Shown here piece by piece: positions 21,397-30,558 of a stretch of DNA of 64,000 nt. The translations under genes were made by a program, and so were the position numbers. Source of the stretch: Serratia quinivorans. GTDB lineage: Bacteria > Pseudomonadota > Gammaproteobacteria > Enterobacterales > Enterobacteriaceae. The notes below the pieces were generated by a model. The model was not told the DNA's origin and searched no databases. It was given only the letters and a program-made list of their open reading frames with translations. Every line of letters begins with the position of its first letter. The stretch's first letter is position 1. The DNA lies in NCBI GenBank assembly GCA_900457075.1, contig UGYN01000002.1, positions 2,790,001 through 2,854,000 of the forward strand, written 5' to 3'.

Positions 21397-21667
21397 TGTT
21401 GATGACTTGATAGTAAGCACGCTAATATAAACAGGTCGGGTGAAAAGACCTTACTAACGCGCGAGTGCGATCGGCAGCGCCATGGTGGCCGATCCCTCCG
21501 ATATCCTCGCAGTCCCTATCGCGGATGTACGCTCCAGAGTTTACTCTTATTTCAGGTTCCTGACCTGTCTGGGCCTGAATTTGTGGTGCGTGTCAGCTAA
21601 AATGTAAAGAGAATGTGAATGGATAGAGTTCTTAACGCCCGGTGCAGTGAACAATAAGGAAAAATTG

Positions 21668-21871
21668 ATGAGTTTGCTTCCGGTTATGGTCATTTTCGGA
21701 CTGTCGTTTCCCCCGATATTTTTTGAGTTGCTGCTCTCGCTGGCGCTGTTTTTTTTGCTGCGCCGCCTGCTGCAACCCACCGGGATTTACGATTTTGTCT
21801 GGCATCCAGCGCTGTTTAATACTGCGCTGTACTGCTGTTTGTTCTATCTGATTACCTGTCTTTTCGTTTGA
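21668..21871 (+). CDS. aaeX: AaeX small membrane protein
   Basis: This 67-residue protein has the same length as E. coli AaeX and begins [21 protein letters not shown] start at ATG 21668 because an in-frame upstream start would add seven residues absent from the family. Two hydrophobic helices span most of the chain. It is the first gene of the aaeXAB efflux operon; its exact role is not established. AaeA follows seven bases later. Confidence 0.93.
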
Positions 21872-21878
21872 GGTCGCT

Positions 21879-22814
21879 GTGAAAAATTTTTCAATAAAAA
21901 TAACCCGAATCGCGATCACTCTGATTCTGGTCCTGCTGGGGATCATAGCCATATTCAAGGCCTGGGTGTTCTACACCGAATCCCCGTGGACGCGTGACGC
22001 CAAGTTCACCGCCGACGTGGTGGCGATCGCCCCGGACGTCACCGGTCTGTTGACCGATGTCCCTCTGGTGGATAACCAACTGGTGAAGAAAGGGCAGGTG
22101 CTGCTGGTGATTGACCAGCCGCGCTACCAACAGGCCCTGGCGGAAGCCAATGCCGATGTCGCCTACTACCAGACGCTGGCGGCAGAAAAAAGACGTGAAG
22201 CCGGCCGCCGTGTGCGCCTCGGCGTGCAGGCGATGTCGCAGGAAGAGATCGACCAGGCGAATAACGTTTTGCAAACCGTAGAGCATCAGCTGGCGAAGGC
22301 CGTAGCGACCCGTGAATTGGCTAAATTGGATCTGGAACGCACCACGGTACGCGCACCGGCCGATGGCTGGATCACCAACCTGAACGTGCACGCCGGCGAA
22401 TACATCACCCGGGGTTCAGTCGCCGTGGCGCTGGTGAAGAAAAACAGCTTCTACATTCTGGCCTATCTGGAAGAAACCAAGCTCAATGGCCTGAACAAGG
22501 GCGACCGTGCGGAAATCACTCCGCTGGGCAGTAACCGCATCATGCACGGCACCGTCGATAGCGTGGCCGCCGCCGTCAACAACAGCAGCAGCACCGTGAA
22601 CAGCAAAGGGTTAGCGTCGATCGACAGCAACCTGGAGTGGGTGCGTTTGGCGCAGCGCGTGCCGGTAAAAATCCTGCTGGACGACAAAGACCAATTGCAC
22701 CCGTACCCGGCTGGCACCACCGCTACCGTGGTGATCACCGGTAAGAATGACCGCGCTACCGACAGCGGCTCGCCTTTTGTGCGTTTGATGCATCGGCTGC
22801 GTGAGTTCGGTTAA
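21879..22814 (+). CDS. aaeA: p-Hydroxybenzoic acid efflux membrane-fusion subunit AaeA
   Basis: This 311-residue HlyD/EmrA-type membrane-fusion protein begins at GTG 21879 after GAGGTCGCT. One N-terminal transmembrane helix (about 8-30) is followed by the lipoyl-like half-motif ([20 protein letters not shown]), a coiled-coil hairpin (about 75-145) and the second lipoyl half ([20 protein letters not shown]). It links AaeB to the outer membrane to pump aromatic carboxylates. Its stop shares a base with the aaeB start. Confidence 0.95.
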   Translation: MKNFSIKITRIAITLILVLLGIIAIFKAWVFYTESPWTRDAKFTADVVAIAPDVTGLLTDVPLVDNQLVKKGQVLLVIDQPRYQQALAEANADVAYYQTLAAEKRREAGRRVRLGVQAMSQEEIDQANNVLQTVEHQLAKAVATRELAKLDLERTTVRAPADGWITNLNVHAGEYITRGSVAVALVKKNSFYILAYLEETKLNGLNKGDRAEITPLGSNRIMHGTVDSVAAAVNNSSSTVNSKGLASIDSNLEWVRLAQRVPVKILLDDKDQLHPYPAGTTATVVITGKNDRATDSGSPFVRLMHRLREFG

Positions 22815-24781
22815 TGAATAACCCAACCTTTATTCGGCTGAGATTTGCCTTCAAGCTCAGCTTTGCGGTGGTGTTTGCGCTGTTCGTCGGCTTCCATCTC
22901 AATCTGGAAACCCCACGCTGGTCGGCGATGACCGCCGCCATCGTGGCCGCCGGTACGGCCTTTGCCGCGGGCGGCGAGCCTTTTTCCGGTGCTATTCGTC
23001 ATCGCGGTTGGCTGCGTATTATCGGCACATTCATCGGCTGCTTTGTCGGCATAGCGATTATCGTCACTACGGCGCGTGCGCCGGTGGTGATGTTGCTGCT
23101 GTGCTGCATTTGGGCCGGCTTCTGCACCTGGATTTCCTCTCTGGTTAAAGTTGAAAACTCCTATGCCTGGGGCCTGGCGGGTTATACCGCGCTAATCATT
23201 ATTGTCACCGTTGCCAGCAGCGAAGCGCATCTGCTGGAAGCGCCGCAGTTTGCTATTGAGCGCTGCAGCGAGATCGTGCTGGGGATCGTCAGCGCCGTGC
23301 TGGCAGACTTGCTGTTCTCGCCGCGTTCAATCAAACAGGATATCGACCGGGCGGTGGATAAACTGCTGGTGGATCAGTACCTGTTGATGCAGATGTGCAT
23401 CAGCAATGCCGAGAAAGAAGATATCGACCGCGCCTGGAGCAATTTGGTGAAGAGCACCACAGCGCTGAACGGCATGCGCAGCAACCTGATGATGGAGTCA
23501 TCACGCTGGCAAAAGGCGAATCGCCGCATTCTGGCGCTGCATACGCTTTCGCTGACGTTGATTACCCAGGCCTGTGAGACCTATTTAATCCTGTTGAACC
23601 ACCCGGATGCGCTGAAAGAAAACGTTCGCGAGTTGCTGATGGTTCCGGCCCAAACGCCGCAGGAAATCCATAAACGCATGAAGTTGTTGCGGCAGGTGCT
23701 GACCACCAACCGTACCGACGAGACGTTAGTGACCATCACCAGTTGGGTGGGGGCGGCCACTCGCTACCTGCTGCTGGCCAAAGGCGTACACACCAACAGC
23801 AGTATCAGTTCGGTAGAAGAAGGGGTGTTGAGCAGTGAGGTGGTGGTTAAACCGACCTCGGCGGAAAGACACCACGCAATGATTAATGGTCTGCGCACCT
23901 TTGTGGCGACGGCCTTTGGTAGCCTGCTGTGGCTGTGGACCGGCTGGACCTCCGGCAGCGGCTTTATGGTGATCATTGCGGTGATCACCTCCCTGGCGAT
24001 GCGCACCCCGGCACCGCGCATGGTGGCGATGGACTTTATCCTGGGTATGCTGGCGGCGATCCCGGTCGGCTCACTGTACTTTATGGTGATCCTGCCGGCG
24101 ACTCAGCAAAGTATTTTACTGCTGTGCCTCAGTCTGGGCCTGCTGGCGTTTTTCATCGGTATCGAAGTGCAGAAACGACGGTTGGGCTCGCTTGGCCTGC
24201 TGGCGGGGACCATCAATATTCTGGTACTGAGCAACCCGATGGAGTTCAACGTCACGCAGTTCCTCGATGGCGCGCTCGGCCAGTTCCTCGGCAGCTGTGT
24301 GGGCCTGATGGTGCTGCTGCTGATCCGCGATAACTCGCGTGAACGTACCGGTCGCACCTTGCTGAACCAGTTTGTCGGCAGCGCGGTATCGGCGCTGACT
24401 ACCAAGGCCGCACGCCGTCAGCAAAACCACCTGCCTGCGCTGTATCAGCAGTTGAATCAGCTGCTGATGATGTTCCCGAACGATATTGCCAAGTACCGAT
24501 TGGCGCTGAACCTGATTATCGCTCACCAGCGTATGCAGCGGGCTGAGATCCCGGTCAGCGAGGAGCTCTCGGCTTTCCATAAGCAGATCCGCAGTACCGC
24601 CGACCACATGGTCTCGGCGAAGAACGAGGTAAAACGTGCTTATTATTACGATCGGCTGTTGAGTGAAATGAACGATTATCAGCAGAAGCTGGTGGATTAT
24701 CAGGCCCCGCTCAGCGTTACCGGGCCGGTAAAACGTCTGGCCGACATGCTGTATCGCTATCGTCACGCCCTGATTGACTGA
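22814..24781 (+). CDS. aaeB: p-Hydroxybenzoic acid efflux pump subunit AaeB
   Basis: The 655-residue protein is the inner-membrane pump of the AaeAB system, of the FUSC/aromatic acid exporter family. Two blocks of hydrophobic helices (about residues 10-165 and 360-500) are each followed by a long cytoplasmic segment, the duplicated layout of this family. It matches E. coli AaeB (655 residues) in length. It overlaps aaeA by one base, so the two are coupled. Substrates are known for E. coli (p-hydroxybenzoate, 6-hydroxy-2-naphthoate) and inferred here. Confidence 0.95.
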   Translation: MNNPTFIRLRFAFKLSFAVVFALFVGFHLNLETPRWSAMTAAIVAAGTAFAAGGEPFSGAIRHRGWLRIIGTFIGCFVGIAIIVTTARAPVVMLLLCCIWAGFCTWISSLVKVENSYAWGLAGYTALIIIVTVASSEAHLLEAPQFAIERCSEIVLGIVSAVLADLLFSPRSIKQDIDRAVDKLLVDQYLLMQMCISNAEKEDIDRAWSNLVKSTTALNGMRSNLMMESSRWQKANRRILALHTLSLTLITQACETYLILLNHPDALKENVRELLMVPAQTPQEIHKRMKLLRQVLTTNRTDETLVTITSWVGAATRYLLLAKGVHTNSSISSVEEGVLSSEVVVKPTSAERHHAMINGLRTFVATAFGSLLWLWTGWTSGSGFMVIIAVITSLAMRTPAPRMVAMDFILGMLAAIPVGSLYFMVILPATQQSILLLCLSLGLLAFFIGIEVQKRRLGSLGLLAGTINILVLSNPMEFNVTQFLDGALGQFLGSCVGLMVLLLIRDNSRERTGRTLLNQFVGSAVSALTTKAARRQQNHLPALYQQLNQLLMMFPNDIAKYRLALNLIIAHQRMQRAEIPVSEELSAFHKQIRSTADHMVSAKNEVKRAYYYDRLLSEMNDYQQKLVDYQAPLSVTGPVKRLADMLYRYRHALID

Positions 24782-24799
24782 TACCTCAAATTTTCTTGC

Positions 24800-24832
24800 C
24801 GGGGCTATACTTGCCTGAGATAGCCCCGTTTC
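24800..24832 (+). terminator. Terminator of aaeXAB
   Basis: CGGGGCTAT and ATAGCCCCG form a 9-bp perfect stem with an 11-base loop, followed by TTTC, about 20 bases after the aaeB stop. The rest of the gap to 25024 shows no further gene. Confidence 0.7.
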
Positions 24833-25024
24833 AGAGTTGCACTGAGTGCCTGACCAGCTGCAAAATGGCATGATTAGCTTGAACGGGTGATGCAGGTTGT
24901 TCGGCGCGCTTTCCCTGAAGTGAAAACGTTACATGCCAGTCATCTCTGCTTCATCCTTTTCATCTATAAATCCAACCAGCATGGGTGTTGATGCGCCCCT
25001 GTCGGCCATAAATCAGGGACAGCA

Positions 25025-25474
25025 ATGAATAAGCGGATCCTCGTGGCGATCGTTATCGCCGTTGTGATAGCCGGCTTTACTGCAATGCGCAGTAACGATC
25101 GGGTGATTGCCAACGTACCGGCGGTAGCCGAAGGTCAGAGTATTGACCAACTGACGCAGCAGCAAAGGGTGGTGAGCTATCTGCAGCAGCACCAGCGGCT
25201 GCCGGACTATTACATCACCAAGAAGCAGGCGCGTGAACAGGGATGGGATGCACGTAACGGCAATCTGTGTTCGGTGTTGCCGGGCAAAGCGATTGGCGGC
25301 GATCGTTTCTCAAACCGTGAAGGGCAACTGCCCTCGGCCCGCAGTCGGGTATGGCGTGAGGCGGATATCAATTATCAATGCGGCCGGCGCGGCGCCGATC
25401 GTTTGCTGTATTCCAGCGACGGCCTGATTTTTGTCACGCGTGACCATTATAAAAACTTCATTCGGGTGGAGTGA
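25025..25474 (+). CDS. Barnase-type extracytoplasmic guanyl-preferring ribonuclease
   Basis: The 149-residue protein has an N-terminal hydrophobic signal or anchor (about 5-22) and then a domain strikingly like Bacillus barnase: LPDYYITKKQA, IGGDRFSNREG, WREADINY and DRLLYSSDGLIF. All barnase catalytic residues are present: Lys66 (K27), Glu112 (E73), Arg122 (R83), Arg126 (R87) and His141 (H102). Cys82 and Cys119 replace non-cysteine barnase residues and could form a disulphide, which would fit an extracytoplasmic enzyme. The barstar gene follows directly. A role as secreted RNase or weapon is inferred; the enzymatic activity is very likely. Confidence 0.9.
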   Translation: MNKRILVAIVIAVVIAGFTAMRSNDRVIANVPAVAEGQSIDQLTQQQRVVSYLQQHQRLPDYYITKKQAREQGWDARNGNLCSVLPGKAIGGDRFSNREGQLPSARSRVWREADINYQCGRRGADRLLYSSDGLIFVTRDHYKNFIRVE

Positions 25475-25479
25475 GCTTG

Positions 25480-25779
25480 ATGGCAAAAGTAGAGTTCGAT
25501 TTTAATCAGATTAACGATTTGCCGGCTTTTTACCGCGACTTCGCGCAAAAGTTTGCGCTGGATGAGGCGTTTGGTGCCAATCTGGATGCGCTGTGGGACG
25601 TGGTGACGGTGGACATCGGTTTGCCGGTGGAGATAGAGTTTACCCATCTCAATGCCCGCAGCAAACGTCGCTTTGGCGCGATAATCCTGTTGTTCGAAGA
25701 GGCGGAGGAAGAGCTGGAAGGCAGCCTGCGTTTCAATATTCGTGAAAGCAGCGGTGAACCTGCACATCACCGGGGATGA
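25480..25779 (+). CDS. yhcO: Barstar-family ribonuclease inhibitor (YhcO-like)
   Basis: This 99-residue acidic protein is a barstar homologue that should block the adjacent RNase inside the cell. The inhibitory helix FGANLDALWDVV aligns with barstar YGENLDALWDCL, placing the active-site-plugging acids at Asp36 and Asp40. The remainder (LPVEIEFTHLNARSKRRFGA, then LFEEAEEELEG) closely follows E. coli YhcO. I use ATG 25480, with GTGGAG upstream; GTG 25471 is possible. In E. coli K-12, yhcO sits after aaeB without an RNase partner; here the pair is intact and its genes are five bases apart. Confidence 0.92.
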   Translation: MAKVEFDFNQINDLPAFYRDFAQKFALDEAFGANLDALWDVVTVDIGLPVEIEFTHLNARSKRRFGAIILLFEEAEEELEGSLRFNIRESSGEPAHHRG

Positions 25780-25793
25780 ACTGGGTTCATCCC
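25773..25793. terminator. Convergent hairpin between barstar and darP
   Basis: GGGATGAAC and GTTCATCCC form a 9-bp perfect stem with a 3-base loop spanning the barstar stop codon. It lies between convergent genes and could terminate either, although no T run is present on the + strand. Confidence 0.5.
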
Positions 25794-25809
25794 GTGGTGA
25801 CGGCGGCGA

Positions 25810-26358
25810 TCATTCGGCGGTCTCGGCCAGATCGCGCAGGTACTGGAAGATTTGACGGTAAGCTTTCGGCGGCTTGTTAGCGGCTTTCTCTTTCTGTGCG
25901 TTACGCACCAGTGAGCGCAGCTGCTGGCGATCGGCTTCCGGATACAGCGCCAAAATTGGCGGGATCGCGTCGTCACCCTCTTCTACCAGGCGGTCACGTA
26001 ATGCTTCCAGCTTGTGGAACAGCGAAACCTGTTGGTTATGGCGGTTCTTCAGCTTGTCGAGCGCGGTCTGAATCGGCTCTACGTCGCGGGCGCGCAACAT
26101 CTTGCCAATCAGTTGCAGCTGACGGCGGCGACCTTCTTTTTTGATTTTCTGCGCCAGATCAATCGCAGCGCGCAAATCTTCATCCAGCGGGATGCGTTCC
26201 AGCGCGTTCTTACCCAGCTCGACCAGTTCAACACCCAGGTCTTTTAGCGCTTCGGCATCACGTTTAATTTCACTTTTACTGACCCAGATAATCTCGTCAT
26301 CTTCCTCGTCAATGTTCTCCGGGACATCGTCGAGCCAGTCTTCAGGCTGTTTGTTCAT
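25810..26358 (-). CDS. darP: Ribosome-associated assembly factor DarP (YjgA)
   Basis: The 182-residue protein matches E. coli YjgA/DarP (183), a helical factor that binds late 50S assembly intermediates. It begins [20 protein letters not shown] at ATG 26358 with GGAG nine bases upstream, then an acidic N-terminus and a basic helical body ([20 protein letters not shown]). A longer upstream frame exists but has no family support. In E. coli it is divergent from pmbA; here a toxin-antitoxin pair sits between them. Confidence 0.94.
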   Translation of the reverse strand: MNKQPEDWLDDVPENIDEEDDEIIWVSKSEIKRDAEALKDLGVELVELGKNALERIPLDEDLRAAIDLAQKIKKEGRRRQLQLIGKMLRARDVEPIQTALDKLKNRHNQQVSLFHKLEALRDRLVEEGDDAIPPILALYPEADRQQLRSLVRNAQKEKAANKPPKAYRQIFQYLRDLAETAE

Positions 26359-26512
26359 GGTAGGCTCCGTTAAAAAGAGGCTAATCCTAACAGGTTGTCC
26401 AGCAACCCGCCAATTACGCACCAGAGCAGATTGAGTATAGCTGCCGATGCGACGAAAAATCGCCCTTATTAGCGGACAGCCGTTTTGATTTGTTGTTTTT
26501 ATCAGCATGTGA

Positions 26513-26528
26513 GTATAAAATTTTATAC
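26513..26528. promoter_or_regulatory. 16-bp palindrome at the toxin-antitoxin promoter
   Basis: GTATAAAATTTTATAC is perfectly self-complementary and contains -10-like TATAAA/TATAAT-type sequence. It lies 17 bp upstream of the toxin start. An operator overlapping the core promoter is typical for HTH antitoxins that repress their own operon, so this is the best candidate binding site for the 26893 gene product. Confidence 0.55.
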
Positions 26529-26545
26529 AAATGGAGGCGGTGCTC

Positions 26546-26896
26546 ATGGATGATGAGAGTGAAAAGGCCATTGACTGGCGTGGATCCTCGTTGGTGGATC
26601 TATTAGCGTTTCCGACCGACGCGCGAAAGGCTGCCGGGTTTGAATTGAGTAAAGTACAAAGAGGCGTCGAACCTGGCAGTTGGAAACCCATGAGTGGGTG
26701 CGGTGCTGGTGTTTGTGAAATCCGCTTATATGCACTTGCTGGTGCATTCAGAGTGATTTACGTGGCTAAGTTCAAAGAAGTTATTTATGTTTTGCACAGT
26801 TTTCAAAAGAAGACAGCTAAAACCAGTCGGCACGATATTCAGATTATCAAAACGCGATATGACGCGGTGATAGAAGAGCGGGGTAAGAAGAAATGA
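26546..26896 (+). CDS. HigB-like (Gp49/RelE superfamily) toxin
   Basis: The 116-residue protein resembles the phage-derived Gp49/HigB group of the RelE superfamily, ribosome-dependent mRNA interferases. Diagnostic pieces are [17 protein letters not shown], the central [20 protein letters not shown] strand block and the basic [20 protein letters not shown] tail. I choose ATG 26546 because GGAGG lies seven bases upstream; ATG 26531 has no ribosome site. The toxin comes first and overlaps the antitoxin as ATGA, the order used in higBA-type operons. Activity on ribosomes is inferred from the family. Confidence 0.86.
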   Translation: MDDESEKAIDWRGSSLVDLLAFPTDARKAAGFELSKVQRGVEPGSWKPMSGCGAGVCEIRLYALAGAFRVIYVAKFKEVIYVLHSFQKKTAKTSRHDIQIIKTRYDAVIEERGKKK

Positions 26897-27231
26897 CCAA
26901 GCCAATTGATACCCATTCCCGGCATGTCACGCCACGAGGCGGCAACGTATTTGCTGATCTTGGGTTTGCCCCCGATGAGGCAGGGCAATTACAGGCGCAA
27001 TCCAACGCCGAGATTGAACACCTCATTGCGCTTAAAAAACAGCTGATGGGAGAGATAAGTGCCTGGATAGAAGGGGAAGGGTATCGTCAAGAAGAGGCCG
27101 CACGTCATTTGCATACTTCCAGACCTCGCGTGTCTGACGTGGTAAATCAGAAAACAGACAAATTTACTCTCGATGCACTGATCAATATGCTCGCCAATAT
27201 AGGCAAATCAGTAAAGTTGGTGATTGAGTGA
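26893..27231 (+). CDS. HigA-like HTH antitoxin
   Basis: This 112-residue protein has a central XRE-type helix-turn-helix (about 61-90; GYRQEEAARHLHTSRPRVSD) followed by VVNQKTDKFTLDALINML, the pattern of antitoxins paired with Gp49/RelE-type toxins. It overlaps the toxin by four bases. It should bind and neutralise the toxin and repress the operon, perhaps at the palindrome at 26513. Confidence 0.86.
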   Translation: MTKPIDTHSRHVTPRGGNVFADLGFAPDEAGQLQAQSNAEIEHLIALKKQLMGEISAWIEGEGYRQEEAARHLHTSRPRVSDVVNQKTDKFTLDALINMLANIGKSVKLVIE

Positions 27232-27330
27232 CAAACTCACCGATTTAGTGTCCTTTCTATGCCCCGCAATTGCTTTATGCGAAATTCCACGCGGTTCCTG
27301 TTAGACTCAAAAGTATAAATCTCATGATTT

Positions 27331-27352
27331 TTGCGCGTGACTCCACGCGCAA
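27331..27352. repeat. Perfect hairpin upstream of pmbA
   Basis: TTGCGCGTG and CACGCGCAA form a 9-bp perfect stem with loop ACTC, 55 bp before pmbA. A related half, GCGAAATTCCACGCGG, occurs about 50 bases earlier. No T run follows. It may be a terminator for the toxin-antitoxin operon, a regulator site or a leftover of insertion. Confidence 0.4.
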
Positions 27353-27406
27353 CCACGCCGCCACGGCACTTTTCTCAACGATTTTCTGATTAAGTATGGC
27401 AGATTG

Positions 27407-28747
27407 ATGAAAGTAGTCACTCAAGTTGCACAGCAGCGCAAGGCGCTGGAACAGGCCGTTTCACAGGCTTTGGAACTGGCGCGCGCCGGTTCCGATGCGG
27501 CAGAAGTTGCCGTGACCAAATCTACCGGTATCAGCGTCAGCACCCGCTTTGGCGAGGTGGAAAACGTTGAATTCAACAGCGATGGTGCGTTGGGTATTAC
27601 CGTCTATCACCAGCAACGTAAAGGCAGCGCTTCATCAACCGATCTCAGCCCGGACGCTATTGCCCGCACCGTGCAGGCGGCGCTGGACATTGCCCGTTAT
27701 ACCTCAGTGGATCCCCATGCCGGCCCGGCGGAGAAAGACCTGCTGGCGTTTGACGCGCCGGACCTGGATCTGTTCCACCCGGCAGAGCTGGACGCCGATC
27801 GCGGTATCGAGCTGGCTGCCCGCGCCGAACAGGCATCCCTGGCGGCGGACAAGCGCATCACCAATACCGAAGGCGGCAGTTTTAACAGCCACTATGGCAT
27901 CAAGGTGTTCGGCAACAGTCACGGCATGCTGCAAAGCTATTGTTCCAGCCGACATTCATTGTCGAGCTGTGTGATCGCCGAGCAAGGTGGTGATATGGAG
28001 CGTGATTACGCCTATACCATCGGCCGTGCGATGAGCGATCTGGAAAGTCCTGAATGGGTGGGACAGGAATGTGCCCGTCGCACCTTGTCACGCCTGGCAC
28101 CGCGCAAGCTGTCGACCATGACCGCTCCGGTGCTGTTTGCCTCTGAAGTGGCGACCGGTCTGTTCGGCCATCTGGTTGGTGCCATCAGCGGCAGCAGCGT
28201 TTACCGTAAATCGACCTTCCTGTTGGATTCGCTGGGCAAACAAATCTTGCCGGAGTGGCTGACCATCGAAGAACATCCGCATCTGCTGAAGGGGCTGGCT
28301 TCCACGCCGTTCGACAGCGAAGGCGTGCGTACCCAACGGCGCGACATTGTCAAAGACGGCGTGCTGCAAACCTGGCTGATGACCAGCTATGCGGCGCGTA
28401 AGCTCGGCATGCACAGCACCGGCCATGCGGGCGGCATCCATAACTGGCGTATTGCCGGTCAGGGTAATGATTTTGCCGGCATGTTGAAACAGTTGGGGAC
28501 CGGTCTGGTGGTCACCGAACTGATGGGGCAGGGCGTCAGCGGTATTACCGGTGACTACTCACGCGGCGCGGCTGGTTTCTGGGTGGAAAATGGCGAGATC
28601 CAATATCCGGTCAGCGAGATCACCATCGCCGGCAACCTGAAAGATATGCTGCGCAATATCGTCAGCGTGGGCAGCGATATTGAAACTCGCAGCAACATCC
28701 AGTGTGGTTCCGTGTTGTTGCCGGACATGAAAATCGCCGGTCAGTAA
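27407..28747 (+). CDS. pmbA: Metalloprotease subunit PmbA (TldE)
   Basis: The 446-residue protein follows E. coli PmbA/TldE almost throughout ([57 protein letters not shown]). It is the partner of TldD; it lacks the HExxxH motif, so the zinc site is in TldD. ATG 27407 gives [16 protein letters not shown], as in relatives; a TTG one codon earlier is an artefact. It is followed by cybC as in E. coli. Confidence 0.96.
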   Translation: MKVVTQVAQQRKALEQAVSQALELARAGSDAAEVAVTKSTGISVSTRFGEVENVEFNSDGALGITVYHQQRKGSASSTDLSPDAIARTVQAALDIARYTSVDPHAGPAEKDLLAFDAPDLDLFHPAELDADRGIELAARAEQASLAADKRITNTEGGSFNSHYGIKVFGNSHGMLQSYCSSRHSLSSCVIAEQGGDMERDYAYTIGRAMSDLESPEWVGQECARRTLSRLAPRKLSTMTAPVLFASEVATGLFGHLVGAISGSSVYRKSTFLLDSLGKQILPEWLTIEEHPHLLKGLASTPFDSEGVRTQRRDIVKDGVLQTWLMTSYAARKLGMHSTGHAGGIHNWRIAGQGNDFAGMLKQLGTGLVVTELMGQGVSGITGDYSRGAAGFWVENGEIQYPVSEITIAGNLKDMLRNIVSVGSDIETRSNIQCGSVLLPDMKIAGQ

Positions 28748-28898
28748 ATCTGCTTACGGCTGGCCGCTCAGGTTGCCAGCCGCATCACTCCCCCTTCCCC
28801 GTTTTAACCTTGCTTACAAATCTTCGGTTTCGGTTTTCAGCCCTCTTGCCTATGGTTAGCCTGGGTCAAATAAAACTATAACTGGAAGGTGAGCAAGC

Positions 28899-29285
28899 AT
28901 GTCGAACAAACTGAAAGCGCTGTTGGCGTTGGCACTGCTGGGTGCCAGTTCACTGGCGGTCGCGGCCGATCTGGCCGACGATATGGATACCATCGCAGGC
29001 AATTACAAAAAGGTGCTGAGCACCGACTCCACCGATACCCTCAAACAAAGCTTGCAGAATATGCGTGCTGCGGCAGTGGATGCCAAGCAAAGCAAGCCGC
29101 CAAAAATGGAAGACAAAGCCAACGATAGCCCAGAGATAAAAGATTTCCACCACGGGCTGGATACGCTGATCGGCCAGATCGATCAGTCGCTGGCGTTGGC
29201 TAATCAGGGCAAGCTGGCCGAAGCCAAACAGGTCGCCCAGGGTTTCAAGCAAACCCGCGACGCCAACCACAAGAAATTCCGTTAA
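28899..29285 (+). CDS. cybC: Cytochrome b562
   Basis: The 128-residue precursor has a signal peptide ending in AVA at residue 22. The 106-residue mature part is a four-helix bundle that binds one haem b in the periplasm. The haem ligands are visible: Met29 (mature Met7, ADLADDM) and His124 (mature His102, near the C-terminal NHKKFR). The length equals that of E. coli cytochrome b562. It is an electron carrier of unknown partner. ATG 28899 follows GGAAGGTGAGC. Confidence 0.95.
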   Translation: MSNKLKALLALALLGASSLAVAADLADDMDTIAGNYKKVLSTDSTDTLKQSLQNMRAAAVDAKQSKPPKMEDKANDSPEIKDFHHGLDTLIGQIDQSLALANQGKLAEAKQVAQGFKQTRDANHKKFR

Positions 29286-29342
29286 GTTTTTTCGGACAGG
29301 CAGGACACAGAAAGGGCGGCAGGGTACCGCCCTGATAACCGC

Positions 29343-29753
29343 TTAGCGGTGGTATTCACCCGCCGCTTCCGGCTGGTACAACAGTTCCAGCACTTCGATA
29401 CGCGCTTCTTCACCGTTCGGCAACTGCCAGGTAATCTGGTTACCTACGTGCATGCCCAGCAGCGCTGCGCCCAAAGGTGCCATTACCGAAAGCTGTTCGT
29501 GGCTGTCCTTCAGCGAAGCCGGGTAAACCAGCGTCCGCACGTGTTCTTCTGCAGTATGCAGATCGCGGAAACGCACGCGGCTGTTCATGGTCACCACGTT
29601 GGCTGGGATCTGGGACGGCGGCAGAATTTCGGCGCGATCCAACTCGATGTTCAGCGCGGTGGCGACATCGGTGTTGGCAAAGGCCGGTTGTGCCAATAGC
29701 GCATCCAGGCGCTCCGCATCCAGCTCATTAATAGTAATGGTTGGTTTGGTCAT
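29343..29753 (-). CDS. rnk: Nucleoside diphosphate kinase regulator Rnk
   Basis: The 136-residue protein matches Rnk, a GreA/GreB-related protein that binds RNA polymerase. A short N-terminal coiled-coil (about 1-45, [17 protein letters not shown]) is followed by the FKBP-like GreA C-terminal fold ([36 protein letters not shown]). The coiled coil is too short to reach the catalytic centre as GreA does. It is monocistronic and convergent with cybC. Confidence 0.94.
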   Translation of the reverse strand: MTKPTITINELDAERLDALLAQPAFANTDVATALNIELDRAEILPPSQIPANVVTMNSRVRFRDLHTAEEHVRTLVYPASLKDSHEQLSVMAPLGAALLGMHVGNQITWQLPNGEEARIEVLELLYQPEAAGEYHR

Positions 29754-29804
29754 TCCACTCTCCAGTCAAATCAAAGGGCGTCAGGTTACGCGCCCATAAA
29801 TTCG

Positions 29805-29854
29805 GAAAAACAGCACAAAAGCAACACCCCCGCGCCAGAGGAGCGGGGGTGTTG
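29805..29854 (-). terminator. Orphan intrinsic terminator upstream of rnk
   Basis: CAACACCCCCGC (29822-29833) and GCGGGGGTGTTG (29843-29854) form a 12-bp perfect stem with a 9-base loop. Read on the - strand it is followed by CTTTTGTGCTGTTTTTCC. No gene on the - strand lies upstream of it. It could end an unannotated small transcript from about 29860-30020, or act as an attenuator in a long rnk leader. The remainder of 29754-30176 shows no gene and must hold the promoter for the operon starting at 30177. Confidence 0.6.
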
Positions 29855-30176
29855 TTGATGTCGAATTGTCTTACCGATAGTAGGCGGTTAAGCGGGGAAA
29901 AGAAAGAGATCCCGATCACGAAGCTTTTCACCGTCGCCGGGCGAACTGGAAACAGTTTGTGGCGTTATCTTTTTGTAATTTAATTGAATTATCTGGCAAA
30001 TGCTTATTTTGCGAAATGGATCCCTGACGGTCACTGAATTTCCACTTCCAACTGGAAAAAAACAGGCTACACAGAAAATCTTCCCGGGGTTAGGGTAAAG
30101 GCATCAGAGAAGGCGGGTTATTCAGGTGATGCCGTGCAATTGACCGAGTCATGTTTGGATCTAGGGGTACTGAAAA

Positions 30177-30524
30177 GTGAATGATGGATCTGTTGCGATA
30201 GAAAATAGTGAGCAACCCGATATCAGCGTAGCCGGGACAATCACCGAACAGGTGCTGGCAGGTATTACCGAGATGCTAAACGCGGAGGGTATTTATACCA
30301 ATGCGGTACAGCAACAGATGCTGGAGTCGCATATTCGTGCCATGGTGCTGCGATCAATAACCGGCGAGCCATTACCGGAAGTCGATAAATCACTGTTTGA
30401 TGAAATTTCGGCGGAATCAATGCAAATGGCCGAGCGGGTAGTGGGGCAGTTTGCCACTTTACCGATCGAAGAGGCTTATTTGCTGTCCGTCCATTTTGAA
30501 GTGGCAAAAGATAATAACCAATAG
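30177..30524 (+). CDS. PRD-domain protein of the EF_0829 type
   Basis: The 115-residue protein is essentially one PTS regulation domain (PRD), with candidate phospho-histidines His52 (LESHIRAMVL) and His106 (LLSVHFEVAK). It has no DNA-binding domain. GTG 30177 follows AGGGG. From memory, a stand-alone PRD protein opens a conserved operon in Enterococcus faecalis and Aeromonas (EF_0829/AHA_3910 type). A regulatory role, perhaps by phosphotransfer or by binding the BglG-type activator encoded at 37090, is inferred. Confidence 0.8.
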   Translation: MNDGSVAIENSEQPDISVAGTITEQVLAGITEMLNAEGIYTNAVQQQMLESHIRAMVLRSITGEPLPEVDKSLFDEISAESMQMAERVVGQFATLPIEEAYLLSVHFEVAKDNNQ

Positions 30525-30558
30525 CAGTTAACGAATTAATTTAATCAGGAGAAATACC

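Noticed and set aside
29990..30012. Sigma-54 promoter (TGGCA...TTGC) before the sugar-acid operon
   Set aside because: The spacing between the GG and GC elements is several bases too long for a -24/-12 promoter.
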